The notes below the pieces were generated by a model. That model worked only from the letters and a program-made list of their open reading frames with translations, was not told the DNA's origin and made no database searches. A stretch of 64,000 nucleotides of DNA, from contig OW388292.1 of NCBI GenBank assembly GCA_936450465.1, positions 29,276,368-29,340,367 on the forward strand, in the 5' to 3' direction. Origin of the DNA: Gibbula magus (taxonomy: Eukaryota > Mollusca > Gastropoda > Trochida > Trochidae). The position numbers and the translations under genes are program-made. Of the stretch, positions 37,777-49,439 are shown in pieces (position 1 is the first letter of the stretch; the number at the start of each line of letters is the position of its first letter).

Positions 37777-39008
37777 TCAATATGAAGCTAGATCGACATA
37801 GGTGTATTTATTTAAGGGATAAGATGCTGGATATCTACATGAAGACTGAGGAATAGAAATGGTGCAATTCATATAAATTTTAAACCTTTCAATTGTCCTC
37901 GAACCAGAGTATGAAAGGTAGAGTTCATGTCTGTAAATGAACATTGCTTGTGGTCGCTCGAAACTCAAACTTCTAGTTTCAAGACATATTTCTTTGTTTG
38001 TCTGCGAATTCAATATGACAGCATGTATTGCTTTTTTCGATGTATAAACAAACAGTTTGATTTCTGGTAATTCAAGAACTACAAATCGAAAAACTAATAT
38101 CTTATTGTGTATTCTTGCTATTAAAGTCATCTGGTTCAATGGTAGCTTAGCGCAGATGAGAAAAGAAGCTTTAATAACGTACAATCGGTCTCCATCAATA
38201 GTGAAGAAATTGACTAGTATTGTCTTCCTGAATTTATACCATATTTTTGAATTTGTAACATTGGCGATTCGGAATCTTCCTATGTGCATGAATTTGGGAG
38301 AGTCCTTAAAATGAGACATATAATAAAGTGTATTTTTGTGAATATTTAAACAAGATGTATACCTTTTCCTTAAAAGTAAAGTTGGTTTCTTTTGGCCCAA
38401 CGTTTGTTTGAGTATTTTCAAAACCATGGACCAGATCAGAGTTTTTGTTTTCCTATGATACATCATAGAGAACACCTTCCCATAAACTTTGAATCCAGTC
38501 TTCTTTATGTTCTTCGATTTATAAATTCTCTGAAGATATCTCTGCTTTGCGTCTGGTCTCCCGTGTTAGAAACCATATGAAATGATCTAGTTTGGTGTGC
38601 TGTGTCAAGAGGCGAGTCACTCATATGGACATCACCTCTCTTCTCTCCCTTCTTATGCCTCACTTTTTTACTTTCTTTTGGGGACCCAGTGACAGTTGTA
38701 GGTTGTTTTGAGGAATATCCAGAATACTTCTCATGAGACTGGGCGGTAGTGCCTGATTCAAATTTCTTACGGTATTGAGCAAACGAGTGTCCATCAAAGA
38801 ATCCCTTAATCTTGTCTGTTTCCTCAGAACCATCACCAACATAGGAACAGCCGGATGTTGCAGTGCATCCAGCTTCACATTTGATCATTGCTCCGTGAAT
38901 CCGCAGGTAAATGTGACGGGTCGTGCTTACAGTGTCACCTTTGTCATAGTTCTTGAAGGAACATCCTGTCTGGTTCACCAACATGAGACATAAGAGGAGG
39001 AATTTCAT
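37777..39008 (-). pseudogene. Secreted orphan protein, copy B (single frameshift)
   Basis: Starts with MKFLLLCLMLVN at 39008 and is open for about 160 codons, then a one-base deletion at about 38515-38525 (just after the FRE codons) shifts the frame. The remaining 230 codons, from about 38510 down to 37777, are open in the next frame and match copies A and C. Apart from this single lesion the copy is intact, and its upstream TATA-like GTATATATAC is at 39177-39186. Assembly error at the lesion cannot be excluded. Confidence 0.85.
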
Positions 39009-39176
39009 TTTGAGAAAATCCTCGATTAATCCTGTCAAGACGTTTATCCTTCTCTTTGGAAATTTCCCAAATTTCAAAATGCTGAAACTGTTGTCATTTT
39101 AAACCCATGACATTCAGAATTTAAACTTTAGTAAAAACTTCAAACCATCTTTTGTGTAGCCGAGTTGTACAGTTTG

Positions 39177-39186
39177 TATATATACA
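39177..39186 (-). promoter_or_regulatory. Candidate TATA box of copy B
   Basis: GTATATATAC about 170 bp upstream of the signal-peptide ATG of copy B, in the same position as in copy A. Functional role inferred. Confidence 0.4.
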
Positions 39187-39522
39187 AAGGAAATGGAATA
39201 CTAAAGCGTGAATGAATTATTGACGAATAGGAGAATGGAATGTTTCCTGACGTATTCTTGTGTCTATTCAAAGGAACTTAATGATCAGGAAAATTTCAAC
39301 CACAAAGGTCATGCTGGTAAATCAACACTACAAAGAGCTATCATCGACTTCAAAGCAGTTAAGTAAACCTGAGTACCCTATTTCTACCATAAGAATAACT
39401 AATGCTCGCTTCTGGTTGGTTAATTAAAAGAGAATCAGAGACTGTAAAGAAGAGCTGATTCCGTCTAACAGGAAAGAGTACACCTTGTTGCTTAGCAATG
39501 ATAAATTATTGAAAATGGTGAT

Positions 39523-41455
39523 GTATATATATATTCAATCATTCATTCAGTGCTCATAGTATTTCTTAAATATAATTTGACTGAAAAACATAAAAATAGC
39601 CTGATATTGTCTATGTAAGAATACGTTATGAGTGGTCACAAATACCCTTACAAATACCAGAACGTTATGCCAACATGAAAGGATTTCTAACCAGCTCGCT
39701 TTAAGCGGAACTCCCGGGTGCTTTTGCTCCAATTTCTTTCAAGTGACTGCCTATGGTTTACATGTACATTGCAAATCGTAAAAAAAGTCAGAAAACTATA
39801 TTTTTACGTCGCTTTTTGACGTGTTGGCTATCTTGTTTTACGGAAAACACCGGGAAAATCTCGATTTTCTCCGAAGGAATGTATGACGTCAACTGTTGAA
39901 AACAAAGCCTTGCAAATGGCGGCCGCCGTATAAATAACACTACCAGACTAGTAAATTACGCGGGCAATAGTAATCATACCAGTCGACTATTTAATGTCAA
40001 AACTTGCAAGATATTGGTAAATGACAACTTGACGAGAAACAGAAAAAGAATATACTCAATATCAGCGATAAAGTTTTTTAAATGGTTCTTACTTAGCCTG
40101 GAAGTAAATTCCAAAAAAATTAATCGAACAGCTGATATCATGCGTGTTTCAGTGATGACATATCTGGTAAACGTACGTATTTAAGATAAATCATTAATAG
40201 TGTATGCATGTAGTTAAATATTTTGTTATTTGGTGACAATAATATATAGGTTACTTTTTTTGCAGAAATAACTTTACCGTGCCTTGTCACGTGATGTCTT
40301 CTCGGGATGCAGTGAACTCCTATGTATATCCACAAGTTTCGCTGATCTCGTACCCAATTTTGCTTTTAGGATGAATAGTGTAATTTAATAGAAATAATTT
40401 AATTGTAGTGATATTGTTTCATAAATTTGGAAAGACATTGAAAGAAAGAATGAAAACATTGTATTTAACTGAGCTGTATTTCTGTGGATAAAATAAGTAG
40501 ACTAATTGAATTTTTTGTGATTGATATGTTATTTTAATAAAAAGATCATTGTTATTCATTTCAAACTTTACATTATATTTTCGGACTATATTTTGTCAAG
40601 TATATATATCTGATCAAATGGAAAATTTAGACATTTATTAATAACATCTGCAATTTTAATTAACCTGTATTTTCAGTTACAGATATATAAAAACAAATCA
40701 CAATCACAATGAAAGTGATTAATTTTGTAAATAGCATTATCCAAAGAGACAAATAGATTTATTTCTATGAAATAGATGTGTAACAATGTGTAAATACATA
40801 TGTTAGCATGACTATGTTAATTACTTTAACCTACACCTACCTGCATATCAGACAAACTTACCTTGAAACAGACCTAAGAATTCTATTTTTATTGTGACAT
40901 TAAAGTCACTTAAGATGCAATATTGCATTTCCACTTTTAATCATGAATAAAAAAAATCATTAAAAAATATAAGAACCAAATTTATTCAACTGTGTAAATA
41001 TACATGTATTGAACATTATTTTGTGTAAGTGTTTGAATTTTGGAATTTACATAAGAACAGTGCACATGAAATTAATTATAAAAATTATTTTTGAGTAATT
41101 TGGGAAATATTTAATTTTATTCACTCTTAAAATTAAATTGAATATTATTTTCATTTACTATTGCACTTGTTGTGTAGTCTTTCTCTGAGGCATCCCAAGT
41201 TTGCTGCAAAGTTGAATACAATATTTCCTTAAACATTGGCACATTCTCATATCCAAGAGAAGAGAAGGGATTTGGATATCAGTTCAAAAAATTATCATAT
41301 ATCACTTCTTATGACAATTATTAAATATATTATTAGCTGAAATCAAAGGACCACACCTTCAGCACAGGCATTTTACTGCACAGTCCATTCCTAATGTTTT
41401 TTGTTGTGTTCTCTTGGATTATTGACTCCCGTCACCTGTAACAACAATAATACAT
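39523..41455. other. Unit-B-only segment of about 1.9 kb
   Basis: Unit A passes directly from the left to the right flank of this segment, so it is an insertion in B or a deletion in A. It holds a short CpG-rich patch with TATGACGTCAACT (about 39885), GGCGGCCGCCGTATAAATAA (about 39917) and long AT-rich sequence. No convincing coding frame was found. Confidence 0.6.
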
Positions 41456-43310
41456 CTTTCTGGATGCTGCATATGTTTACACATGATTAATTCATAACAT
41501 TATTTTTTATTTCGTTTAGGACCTTAGATATTTTTATGTCAGCCAAGTGAAATAATTCTCAACCTCTACAACCTCAGTCTAATTTTATCACAAACAAGTA
41601 AATAATTATCAAAATAAATATTGAAATCCTTTATGGAAAGCCATTTCTTTGAAAATTTAGGCTAAATATGCATATACATTCATAATCACTAACTCATGAC
41701 TACTAATTTGTTTTTTTTTCATGTACAGTACTGTAGTAATTTCTACTTCGTTGTAATTTGAATTTGAACATTTGTCTCATATTCCATGATTCCTTTTTAT
41801 AATTGAAAGCAAAGAATAGATCTATTGGAGCTAAATTGATTTTCGATATTTTAAAAAGAATGTCCTGAAGTTGAAGACAAATAAAGTATTAAAGATTTTT
41901 AAAACGGCGAGCCATGCACACATTCACATTTTACCAAAGAAATAGTGCAAGTTCTGCAAAACACACTCGACGAGAGCCACGCTTTGAGAGACTTAAATTG
42001 TTCTTTTCCTCGAAGCAGATCAGATTGAAAATTCAAGTAATTTTATATTTTCGAAAGAACATTGTCTATACACATAACAAATTATGCATAGTTCAATTAC
42101 TCACTAACCGAAATCATTCCTGTCGACAGTGGACAACGACTCCTACAGAAGTAGTGAAATCAAGAATTTGACATGTCCTTTCGGATCATAAATTCTTCTC
42201 ATAATTAGGTACCAAAACAAAGATTTAGCTATTTCCTCATTGTCATTATACTTCATACAGCAGATATTCGAATTTCACTATCAGTTAAACTTTATTTGTG
42301 ACCCAAATCGCCAAAAAGCTATCACCGAAGTGAAACGCTGTGTTGTTTACATTGTCACGTGGCTGTTACGTCACGTTTGTTTTCCCCAGTTGACGTCACA
42401 TCCGGTTACATCACCGGAACAAAACGATCGAGCCAAGTAAACCACGCTATTTTTTATAATCGCAAATAATTAAATAATCTATTGTTTTAAAATGTTGATG
42501 ACCTCACGGAAAATCATACCGAGCGGGATACTATGCATACACATGCACATTATTGTACAATTTAGCTTGGTTTAGTCAAACGAATTTTGGTCAATTTTAT
42601 CCGGGAGCTGCACTTTCAGGAGAGATGGGTCGATGAAACTAAATATTTTAGAACTCGCTTATTTTTTCAAAATAGTAAGTTTATCATGTATTTTATCCAA
42701 AAATGTAAGACACTTTCTGGGTCACCGAGTCACCGAGTTATTGGTATTAATATTAACACCCCTGTCAACAAATTACGCTTTTTTTTTTTATCAATTTCAC
42801 CTATTTAAATGAAGCGCGCTTTCAACGATTATACTCAGAATCCTTTCAGATACAATTTTATCACATGCGTGAATGCATAGCAAGTTTATATTTTGAAACT
42901 GAATGACACTGTTACGGGAAATAAAATGAAATAAAGCAGTTTTAAAATAAAAACAGCATTTTCATCATCGTTTTTCGCATAAACATATTTTAGATATTGT
43001 TAAAACTGTTATATGATGTGTGCAGTTGAATAAACACACGAATTCAGAAATAATAAAAGGGGGTCACTGAACGTTTTTCATCACTTAAAAGTCCTTTTTT
43101 AAAATTACCTACATAAAAGTAAAAACCAAACGTCATGGCCGCTTTGATAAATTCAAGGGTAACTTGGACGGCCCATCGTGTAATTATTATTGAATATACT
43201 ATCAATCTAAGAGTGCTTGATGGAAGAATATTTATTTATTTATTTATTTATTTATTTCATTTTGGATTATAATTTCAGTTAAGCAAGGGTTATTGATGAT
43301 GAACACAATT
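41456..43310. other. Shared non-coding tail of unit B
   Basis: Matches unit A at 32755-34400, except for about 300 bp at 42805-43105 that A lacks. It includes the GTTGACGTCACATC block (about 42389) and a TTTA run at 43230-43257. Open frames are not conserved between A and B. Confidence 0.7.
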
Positions 43311-43455
43311 AAGGATTGTTTAACATGTTTTGTGCCTCTATCGATGTATAACAACAACAAATTGTATAACATTGCGTAGCGTAGCGGACAAATGTTATAC
43401 AAAATGTGTTGCTGTTAAACTTCGATAGAGGCACAAAACATGTAAAACAATCCTT
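43311..43455. repeat. Palindrome with arms of about 63 bp and 17-bp loop
   Basis: Left arm 43311-43373 starts AAGGATTGTTTAACATG; right arm 43391-43455 ends with its inverse, CATGTAAAACAATCCTT. The loop includes GCGTAGCGTAGCGG. Unit A (about 34412-34515) has the left arm, the loop and only the first part of the right arm. Whether this is a foldback element or a MITE is not clear; no target duplication was identified. Confidence 0.82.
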
Positions 43456-45835
43456 ATAATTACAAAATCAACGAGTTTTCCTTTAAATATGTACACAAAT
43501 CTGATATATTTGTCATTTATCACGGGAGGCAGCAGCATGTTACACGCAACAATAAATCGAAGAATCCTTGGTCTAAAACGGCAGAAGATTTAATTTCGTT
43601 TCCCTCGGCATTCACATGCATACAATTAGAGTTCGTTTTTTCTTCTTCACGCGATGTTCAAACATTGCTACTGTTAGGGAAGTGCTGTGTACGAACAAGT
43701 TTGAGGACCTGTATCTATCAAAAGGAAGTGTTCCCTGTGAAGTTAATTATCTCATTAGGAAAAGAGATGCATATATTTCAGGTATCGACGTAGCTGTAAA
43801 GACGATATGGCGTATTTTTTCTTATTTTCCATGAATATGTTTCGCGAAGTTGTAAGAACCGGCTGACCCCACCGTTTGCTCGAATTGATTGTGACGTCAC
43901 AAGGTACGAATGCACGAGGTATGGTTGCACATTTTGTGTGCATTCATCGAGAAATGGCAGCGGGTTTTTGAGAGGTCTCATCTAATCAGAATCGCGGAAA
44001 TTAGTGTAACAAAATCATTTTGTAATTATTCATATTTATGGCATTAACGTCATATGAAAGTAACTAAATATGTACAAGTAAATATAAATGTGAACTGACC
44101 AATTAGGAGCAAAGGATAAGTTAACGTGATTCTCAATTTGATTTTCACTTAAGAGGACATATTACATTACAGTGAAAAGTGTGTGAAGTATTGTTAGCTG
44201 AAAATATAGTCCCAAGAAAAGATAAATTGATTCAGCGTATAAATGATTCAATTATTTGATTTACCATCATTAGGATATATTTCCAAAATATTTCCAAGTC
44301 CCTATCATGTCTGTAGGATTATTGAGATCAAAATTTCGAATGTCCAAATTCTAAAAAATAATTAACATGGCGGCTAAATCATCTATGAACTCGACATGAT
44401 TAACCTTTTTGCCAGCATGGTTATTGCATTAAAGTCTCTAAGTGCATTTTGAAATTTTCTCCCATGTTAAAAATAGACATTTAGATTAGACTGGAGCTTA
44501 AATGGCTGGGCTGATGGGGCCAAAAAGCTGCGCAGTTCTATTCCACATTTGTTTTCACATTATCTTGCAAACACAGTTCGTGAAATAATTGTAGATTTCA
44601 TGAGTTGTATTTATAGCCCGAGGGCTAGTCTTGCTTAAGTTCTCCCATAATCGTGAATTAAAGAAAACTCTCGATCGTTAAGAAACAGTATGAGATACAA
44701 ATTTGTCATGATAAACCTTTTTTGTTCATATGATTATTCTAGATCTTTTGAAACTATTTGCAAGTCCTTATGTTGATTTTGAGTTGTTAAAATATTCTAA
44801 GTCACCATACTGTAAAAGGCCATTGTGAAAAAAGTGTTAGATGTTTGCAAATGCATTCGAGTATCGTTTAATTGCAAATGAATCAACTTTAAAAAATGCA
44901 AGTCTCAGCTCTGAGATGCAAGTACTTTCAGAGGAGAACTTTTTCAAGGCTGTATGGGGTCGGATTATAAAAAAAATGTACCTAAAATCAAAATTGCGGC
45001 AAAACCATGTGACCTATGAATTCGTTGTTATTTTTTTCTTGTATTCTTATGGCGCATCTTTTGAACAAGTTTAAGCCCTCTATGTGCATTTTCGGTTTAT
45101 TTAGACCCATATTTCACATATCAAAATTGAACAATTTTAAATAAAGTCAAAATGGAGGCTAAAGCACATTCGCCACGTCTGACTTTTTTTTATTTTTTAT
45201 TTTGTACATTTTCAAAACAATTTCCAGGTTTTGTGTGCGTTTTTAATTTTTGTCATTTTGTACCCTTTCACACAGCTGGAAATCATTGATTCATAAAGAA
45301 CACATTACTTTACGAAAAAAAATTCGGTGGCTAGGTTTTAAAGCTATCTCCGTTGGACGTTTGCACATTTGGAAAAACTCCAGATTTAAAATACGTATTG
45401 TTAAAAAAGTATTACAAAATCGGTACAAAATCGTAAATCACGTGATTCACCAATGTTTTAGCTGCGAAAATATTTCAGCACTTAAAGTTTCAGCACTTAG
45501 ATGCAAGTAACTTCAGAGGAGAAGATTATCAAAGGTACATGTGGATGGGAAATTAAGAAATATGTCTAAAATCAAAATGGCCGCGAAACAATGTGACCTA
45601 CAAATTTGTCATCATTTCGTTTTTTTGTTTTTTTTTAAAAAGTCTCTTGGTAAATTTTGAAAAATTTCCCCATGTTAAAAATTGACATTTAGATTCGAAC
45701 TGGATCCTTAATGGCTGGACCTATTGGGCTAAAAAGCTTAGTGGTTCTATTCCACATGTAAATATCAACATTTGACTGCATTTGCTTCAGCCATTTTGGC
45801 TGCATTTTGGGAACAAAAGTCGTGGAATAATAATT
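43456..45835. other. Non-coding tail of unit B with degenerate local repeats
   Basis: Between about 44340 and 45770 a module containing AAATGGCGGC, CAAATTTGTCATGAT, AAGTCTCTAAGTGCATTTTGA and TTGACATTTAGATT recurs at least four times in diverged form (about 44350, 44690, 44985, 45565). The last module is shared with unit A at 34520-34800. No gene recognised. Confidence 0.6.
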
Positions 45836-45989
45836 CACACGCCAATAACAATAATTAATTGTTATTTAATTCAAGGATAATTCAAAAGGTCGACATCAAA
45901 CAATAATTCAACAAGTAATTGTCACTGAGGAGATATAATTCCACAAATACAAATCATCGAAATTAAAGAAAGACAACAAGAGGTCAGAG

Positions 45990-46440
45990 AAAGTTAAGCC
46001 TGTTTCAAAGCCAGAGAAGAAACGGATGAGCAAAAAGAATAAGAAGGGGGGGAAGAAGAGAAAGAAGAAGAACAACAAGAAGAGCAGGAAGAAGAAGAGG
46101 AGGAGAGTCGACCCCAAAAACCCTGAAGAATGTTCTTCAACCCAGTGTTGTCCTCATGAGGGTCTACAAACCTGAGGTGACATGAACCGGATGTGAAGAA
46201 GCTGACAAAGGTAAGCAACAAATAGCTGCTTTTCATATTTCAAAATGGTGAGTGTAGTGAGCTAAATCGCACATCGTTTTGTACACCCACTAGCTCCCAT
46301 GTTTCAGCAAGTTTTGAACATTTACTTCATGATCGAAGCTTTTGTTGTTATGGTGTGCTAATAACGTTTGATTTATTTGCCAAATTTAGATATGCATTAG
46401 TTTCTCTAATGTTAGACCTTTAACAGTCTATTTCAAAATG
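45990..46440 (+). pseudogene. Relic of FREM1 exon 6 and following intron (unit C)
   Basis: Matches 16185-16565, that is, the lysine-rich part of exon 6 plus about 200 bp of the next intron. Small insertions and deletions in the purine-rich tract shift the frame, so the sequence after it no longer encodes the KVYKPK end. The donor GGTGAC is kept. It extends further into the FREM1 intron than the unit B copy. Confidence 0.88.
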
Positions 46441-46671
46441 TGATGAAACAATGGTTGCTCGTTTGCATTCTGTGGATTAGTTACACTCATTATTCCATTT
46501 TCGGTAAATTTCGTGCAATCATTTAAAGGCGAAAAACAGAATAATTTGAATTTCTCATCTGAACAAGCTTAATGTTTGCATAAATACCGACGTCTATGAG
46601 AACAAAGATACAGTATAAAGAAAACACAAAAGAAATGCTGAAACCTTCACAACGAGACTGCGACAGCTATT

Positions 46672-46808
46672 GGTATGACAGAAATCAGAGCTACATCACG
46701 TCCCATTGCAAGACCCATCAATTGCCGCCAAGCAACCACCAGTAACTTGTTCAACTGTTGTCAGCGGACAGGTCAGACACAAGACCGTCCAAGATCGGGT
46801 CGACTATA
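46672..46808 (+). pseudogene. Tc1/mariner transposase N-terminal relic
   Basis: One open stretch translates to GMTEIRATSRPIAR and later RTGQTQDRPRSGRL before a stop, matching the helix-turn-helix and linker of Tc1/mariner transposases (typically TGQTQDRPRSGRP). Nothing of the catalytic domain follows. It sits in about 650 bp specific to unit C. Confidence 0.7.
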
Positions 46809-47094
46809 GGTTTCGTTGCAGCTTGAATTGGTCTTGTTTGATTTGTGGTGAACATTTCTTGCTGACGTCATCCAGCGACTGACGTCATCCATGCGGGGAT
46901 GCAGAGAGTGGCCACATACGTTACTTGGAATATTTCGACAGTTTGTAGACTTGTGCGGCCTTTTTGTAAACTATGTCTGTTACTTTTAATTTGTTTTATT
47001 TATTTTGACCCAATGTCACTTTTGTTTAAAGTTATAATAAATGTACTATTGATAGAGCAATGGTGACTTTACGCAGTGGTTTGAAAATGATCTG

Positions 47095-48300
47095 TGTCAT
47101 TAATTTGATAATAATACATATCATATATGTCTTGTCTTATGGCCTTTTTATGAGCAACAAAAGGTGGTGAGAAGTTTCTTTCGCCGATGTGTTTATAAAA
47201 ATCAGCGCGAGAAGTTAAAGGTTGACATTTAAATGATCAAAACTTCTGAAGTGGTCACACAAAAACAAAATAAAATCGATTTTGAAACTCATGACTTTAC
47301 TGAACCAAATAATGTTTAAAGTAGCAATATTGTATTGTCTACTTAAACCTTATCATTAATTCACATATGCGATAAACAATATGTTGATTATGAAAACATA
47401 ACCCATCAAAAGAAACCTACGTCATCAAATCCCAAGCACCAGTGAACGTATCTTATTATGTACGTGTATTCCATGCTGTGAAATTGTACGAATCATTTCA
47501 TTTATAACCATGTGTACATACTGTGGACCTGTGACTTACAACAAATGAATAACAATTATCTTACGGTCAGTATCATGACAAATTAATCCTCAGTCTTATA
47601 ATTAGAGATAATTGCCATTTTGATATTTTTCTTGGAAAATTGCTTTATGATTTAACTATTTGGTAAAAGCAAACATTTCATATAAACGCGAAGTAAAATA
47701 ATTTGGCTTAATAGAGTAATACTCCTGGTTTAAATAAGTTAAATTAATGTAGGTAAATGTGTCCATGTGGGCGGCTGAATGTTCGAATGCACGAATACTA
47801 TATTATATAAAACAATATTGTCAACCAATTAGCGTTCATGCCGAACATAAGTCTTACTTTGATGTGTATTTTAATGAAGACACATAACTTTTATAGTGAG
47901 AAGTGGTAGTAACTTTATTTCAAAACACACAATGAACAAAAGCCTAATTAACGACTATTTTCTGAAAATTATTTAAAAGGTTAGCGTCAAATAATAAGAC
48001 AGATGTCAGCGGGCTTTGGCATCGTCATCCAGTGCATGTTGACAGAAATGATCACAGACAAGATGGAGTAACTTTGACAAGCAGTATAAACAGCAATAAT
48101 ATATATACATGGTAAGTCAAGGAATGGACGGCGCCAAGTGCACAAAAGAAAGGTTCTCATTTGGATTCACACATTTCATCTCAATACAGAATTATTTCAT
48201 TTCATACTCTAAACTTTCAACAACTGATTCAAAGTAGATCTCATGAATTTAGGTCAAGTTAAGTTGAAAATAAGAATATTGGTAACTCGGAATGGAGTAA
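47095..48300. other. Shared non-coding block of unit C
   Basis: Near-identical to 35205-36420 in unit B. No gene seen. Confidence 0.75.
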
Positions 48301-48935
48301 AACTTCGGGTACTCTTGTTAGAGTCTGGTAATACCCTCGGGTACTGTGGTAGTAGTTGGAGATAATATTCCTTGGTTACCCGAGAAGGAGTCGGATAATA
48401 TCCCTCAGATATTTTGATATGAGTCAGTTTGTACCCCTCGGGTACCCGGGTAGGAGTTGGTTAATACTCCGTGTCGGATAACATCACTCAAGTACTCTGG
48501 TACGTATCAGGTCATATCACTCGAGTACTCAGGTAGGTATCAGGTTATATCACTGAAGTACTCAGGTAGGTATCGGGTAATATCACTCAAGTACTCAGGT
48601 AGGTATCAGGTAATATCTCTGAAGTACTCAGGTAGTAATCGGGTAATATCACTCGAGTACTCAGGTAGGTATCGGGTTATATCACTGAAGTACTCAGGTA
48701 GGTATCGGGTAATATCCTTCGAGTACTCAGATAGGTATCAGGTAATATCTCTGAAGTACTCGGGTAGGTATCGGGTAAACTCACTCGAGTACTCAGGTAG
48801 GTGTCGGGTAATTTCACTCTAATGCTCAGGTAGGTGTCAGGTAATATCACTCGAGTACTCAGGTAGGTATTGGGTAATATCACTCTAATACGCAGGTAGG
48901 TATTGGATAATATCACTCGAGTACTCGGGTACTCT
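48300..48935. repeat. 33-bp minisatellite, unit C array (about 14 copies)
   Basis: Degenerate units to about 48470, then a regular array built on TCACTCGAGTACTCAGG plus TAGGTATCGGGTAATA. It is closest to the unit B form. The array is the shortest of the three clear arrays. Confidence 0.92.
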
Positions 48936-49439
48936 GGGCCGTGAGTTTGGAATCGTGTGATCCCTACACTAAACTGTTAGAGGATATCATATTACTAGGG
49001 TTACCTATATGCGAATGAAAACTATTAATACGATGTGGACATTTGTATCTATATACACGTGTCTTAAAACAGCCAAAAATACAATAAACAACAAAGTTTG
49101 ATATATGTCACATCAATACCAACACCGTCCAAATACAAATGTCTTTTGTTAAGTATTCCACTAAAATGTTCAAAAAAGTTTTTTCATATTTCAATTAAAT
49201 TATTTAATTCAGTTTAAAAAAACCAAGAGCATAAACTTTTAAAACAAAAACGCATTACATAAAAATCCCAACCAAAAGAGTGGATAGATTTATCACTTCT
49301 TATTAGATGCTGTAAAAATCACTACTTTGTAGTGTGGTATTTTTAATAGGCAACAGGCATTGCTGGTACATTGAATAAAATCATCATGTACCATATCGGT
49401 ATGTTCATTTGAATGAATGCTTCATTCTCACATATAGTG
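48936..49439. other. Spacer between minisatellite and secreted gene, unit C
   Basis: AT-rich 3' flank of the minus-strand gene, almost the same as 37256-37776 in unit B. No further gene seen. Confidence 0.7.

Larger units (their letters stand above)
34870..45835. repeat. Segmental duplication unit B
   Basis: Opens with a relic of FREM1 exon 6, then shared non-coding sequence, the minisatellite, the secreted gene copy B and a long non-coding tail. It is highly similar to unit C from 35200 to 39080 and to unit A over its tail. About 1.9 kb at 39523-41455 and 2.1 kb at 43435-45555 are present in B but not in A. Confidence 0.85.

Noticed and set aside
45908..46236. Minus-strand open frames rich in Phe/Leu or Ser
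   Set aside because: They are complement readings of the purine-rich exon 6 relic.
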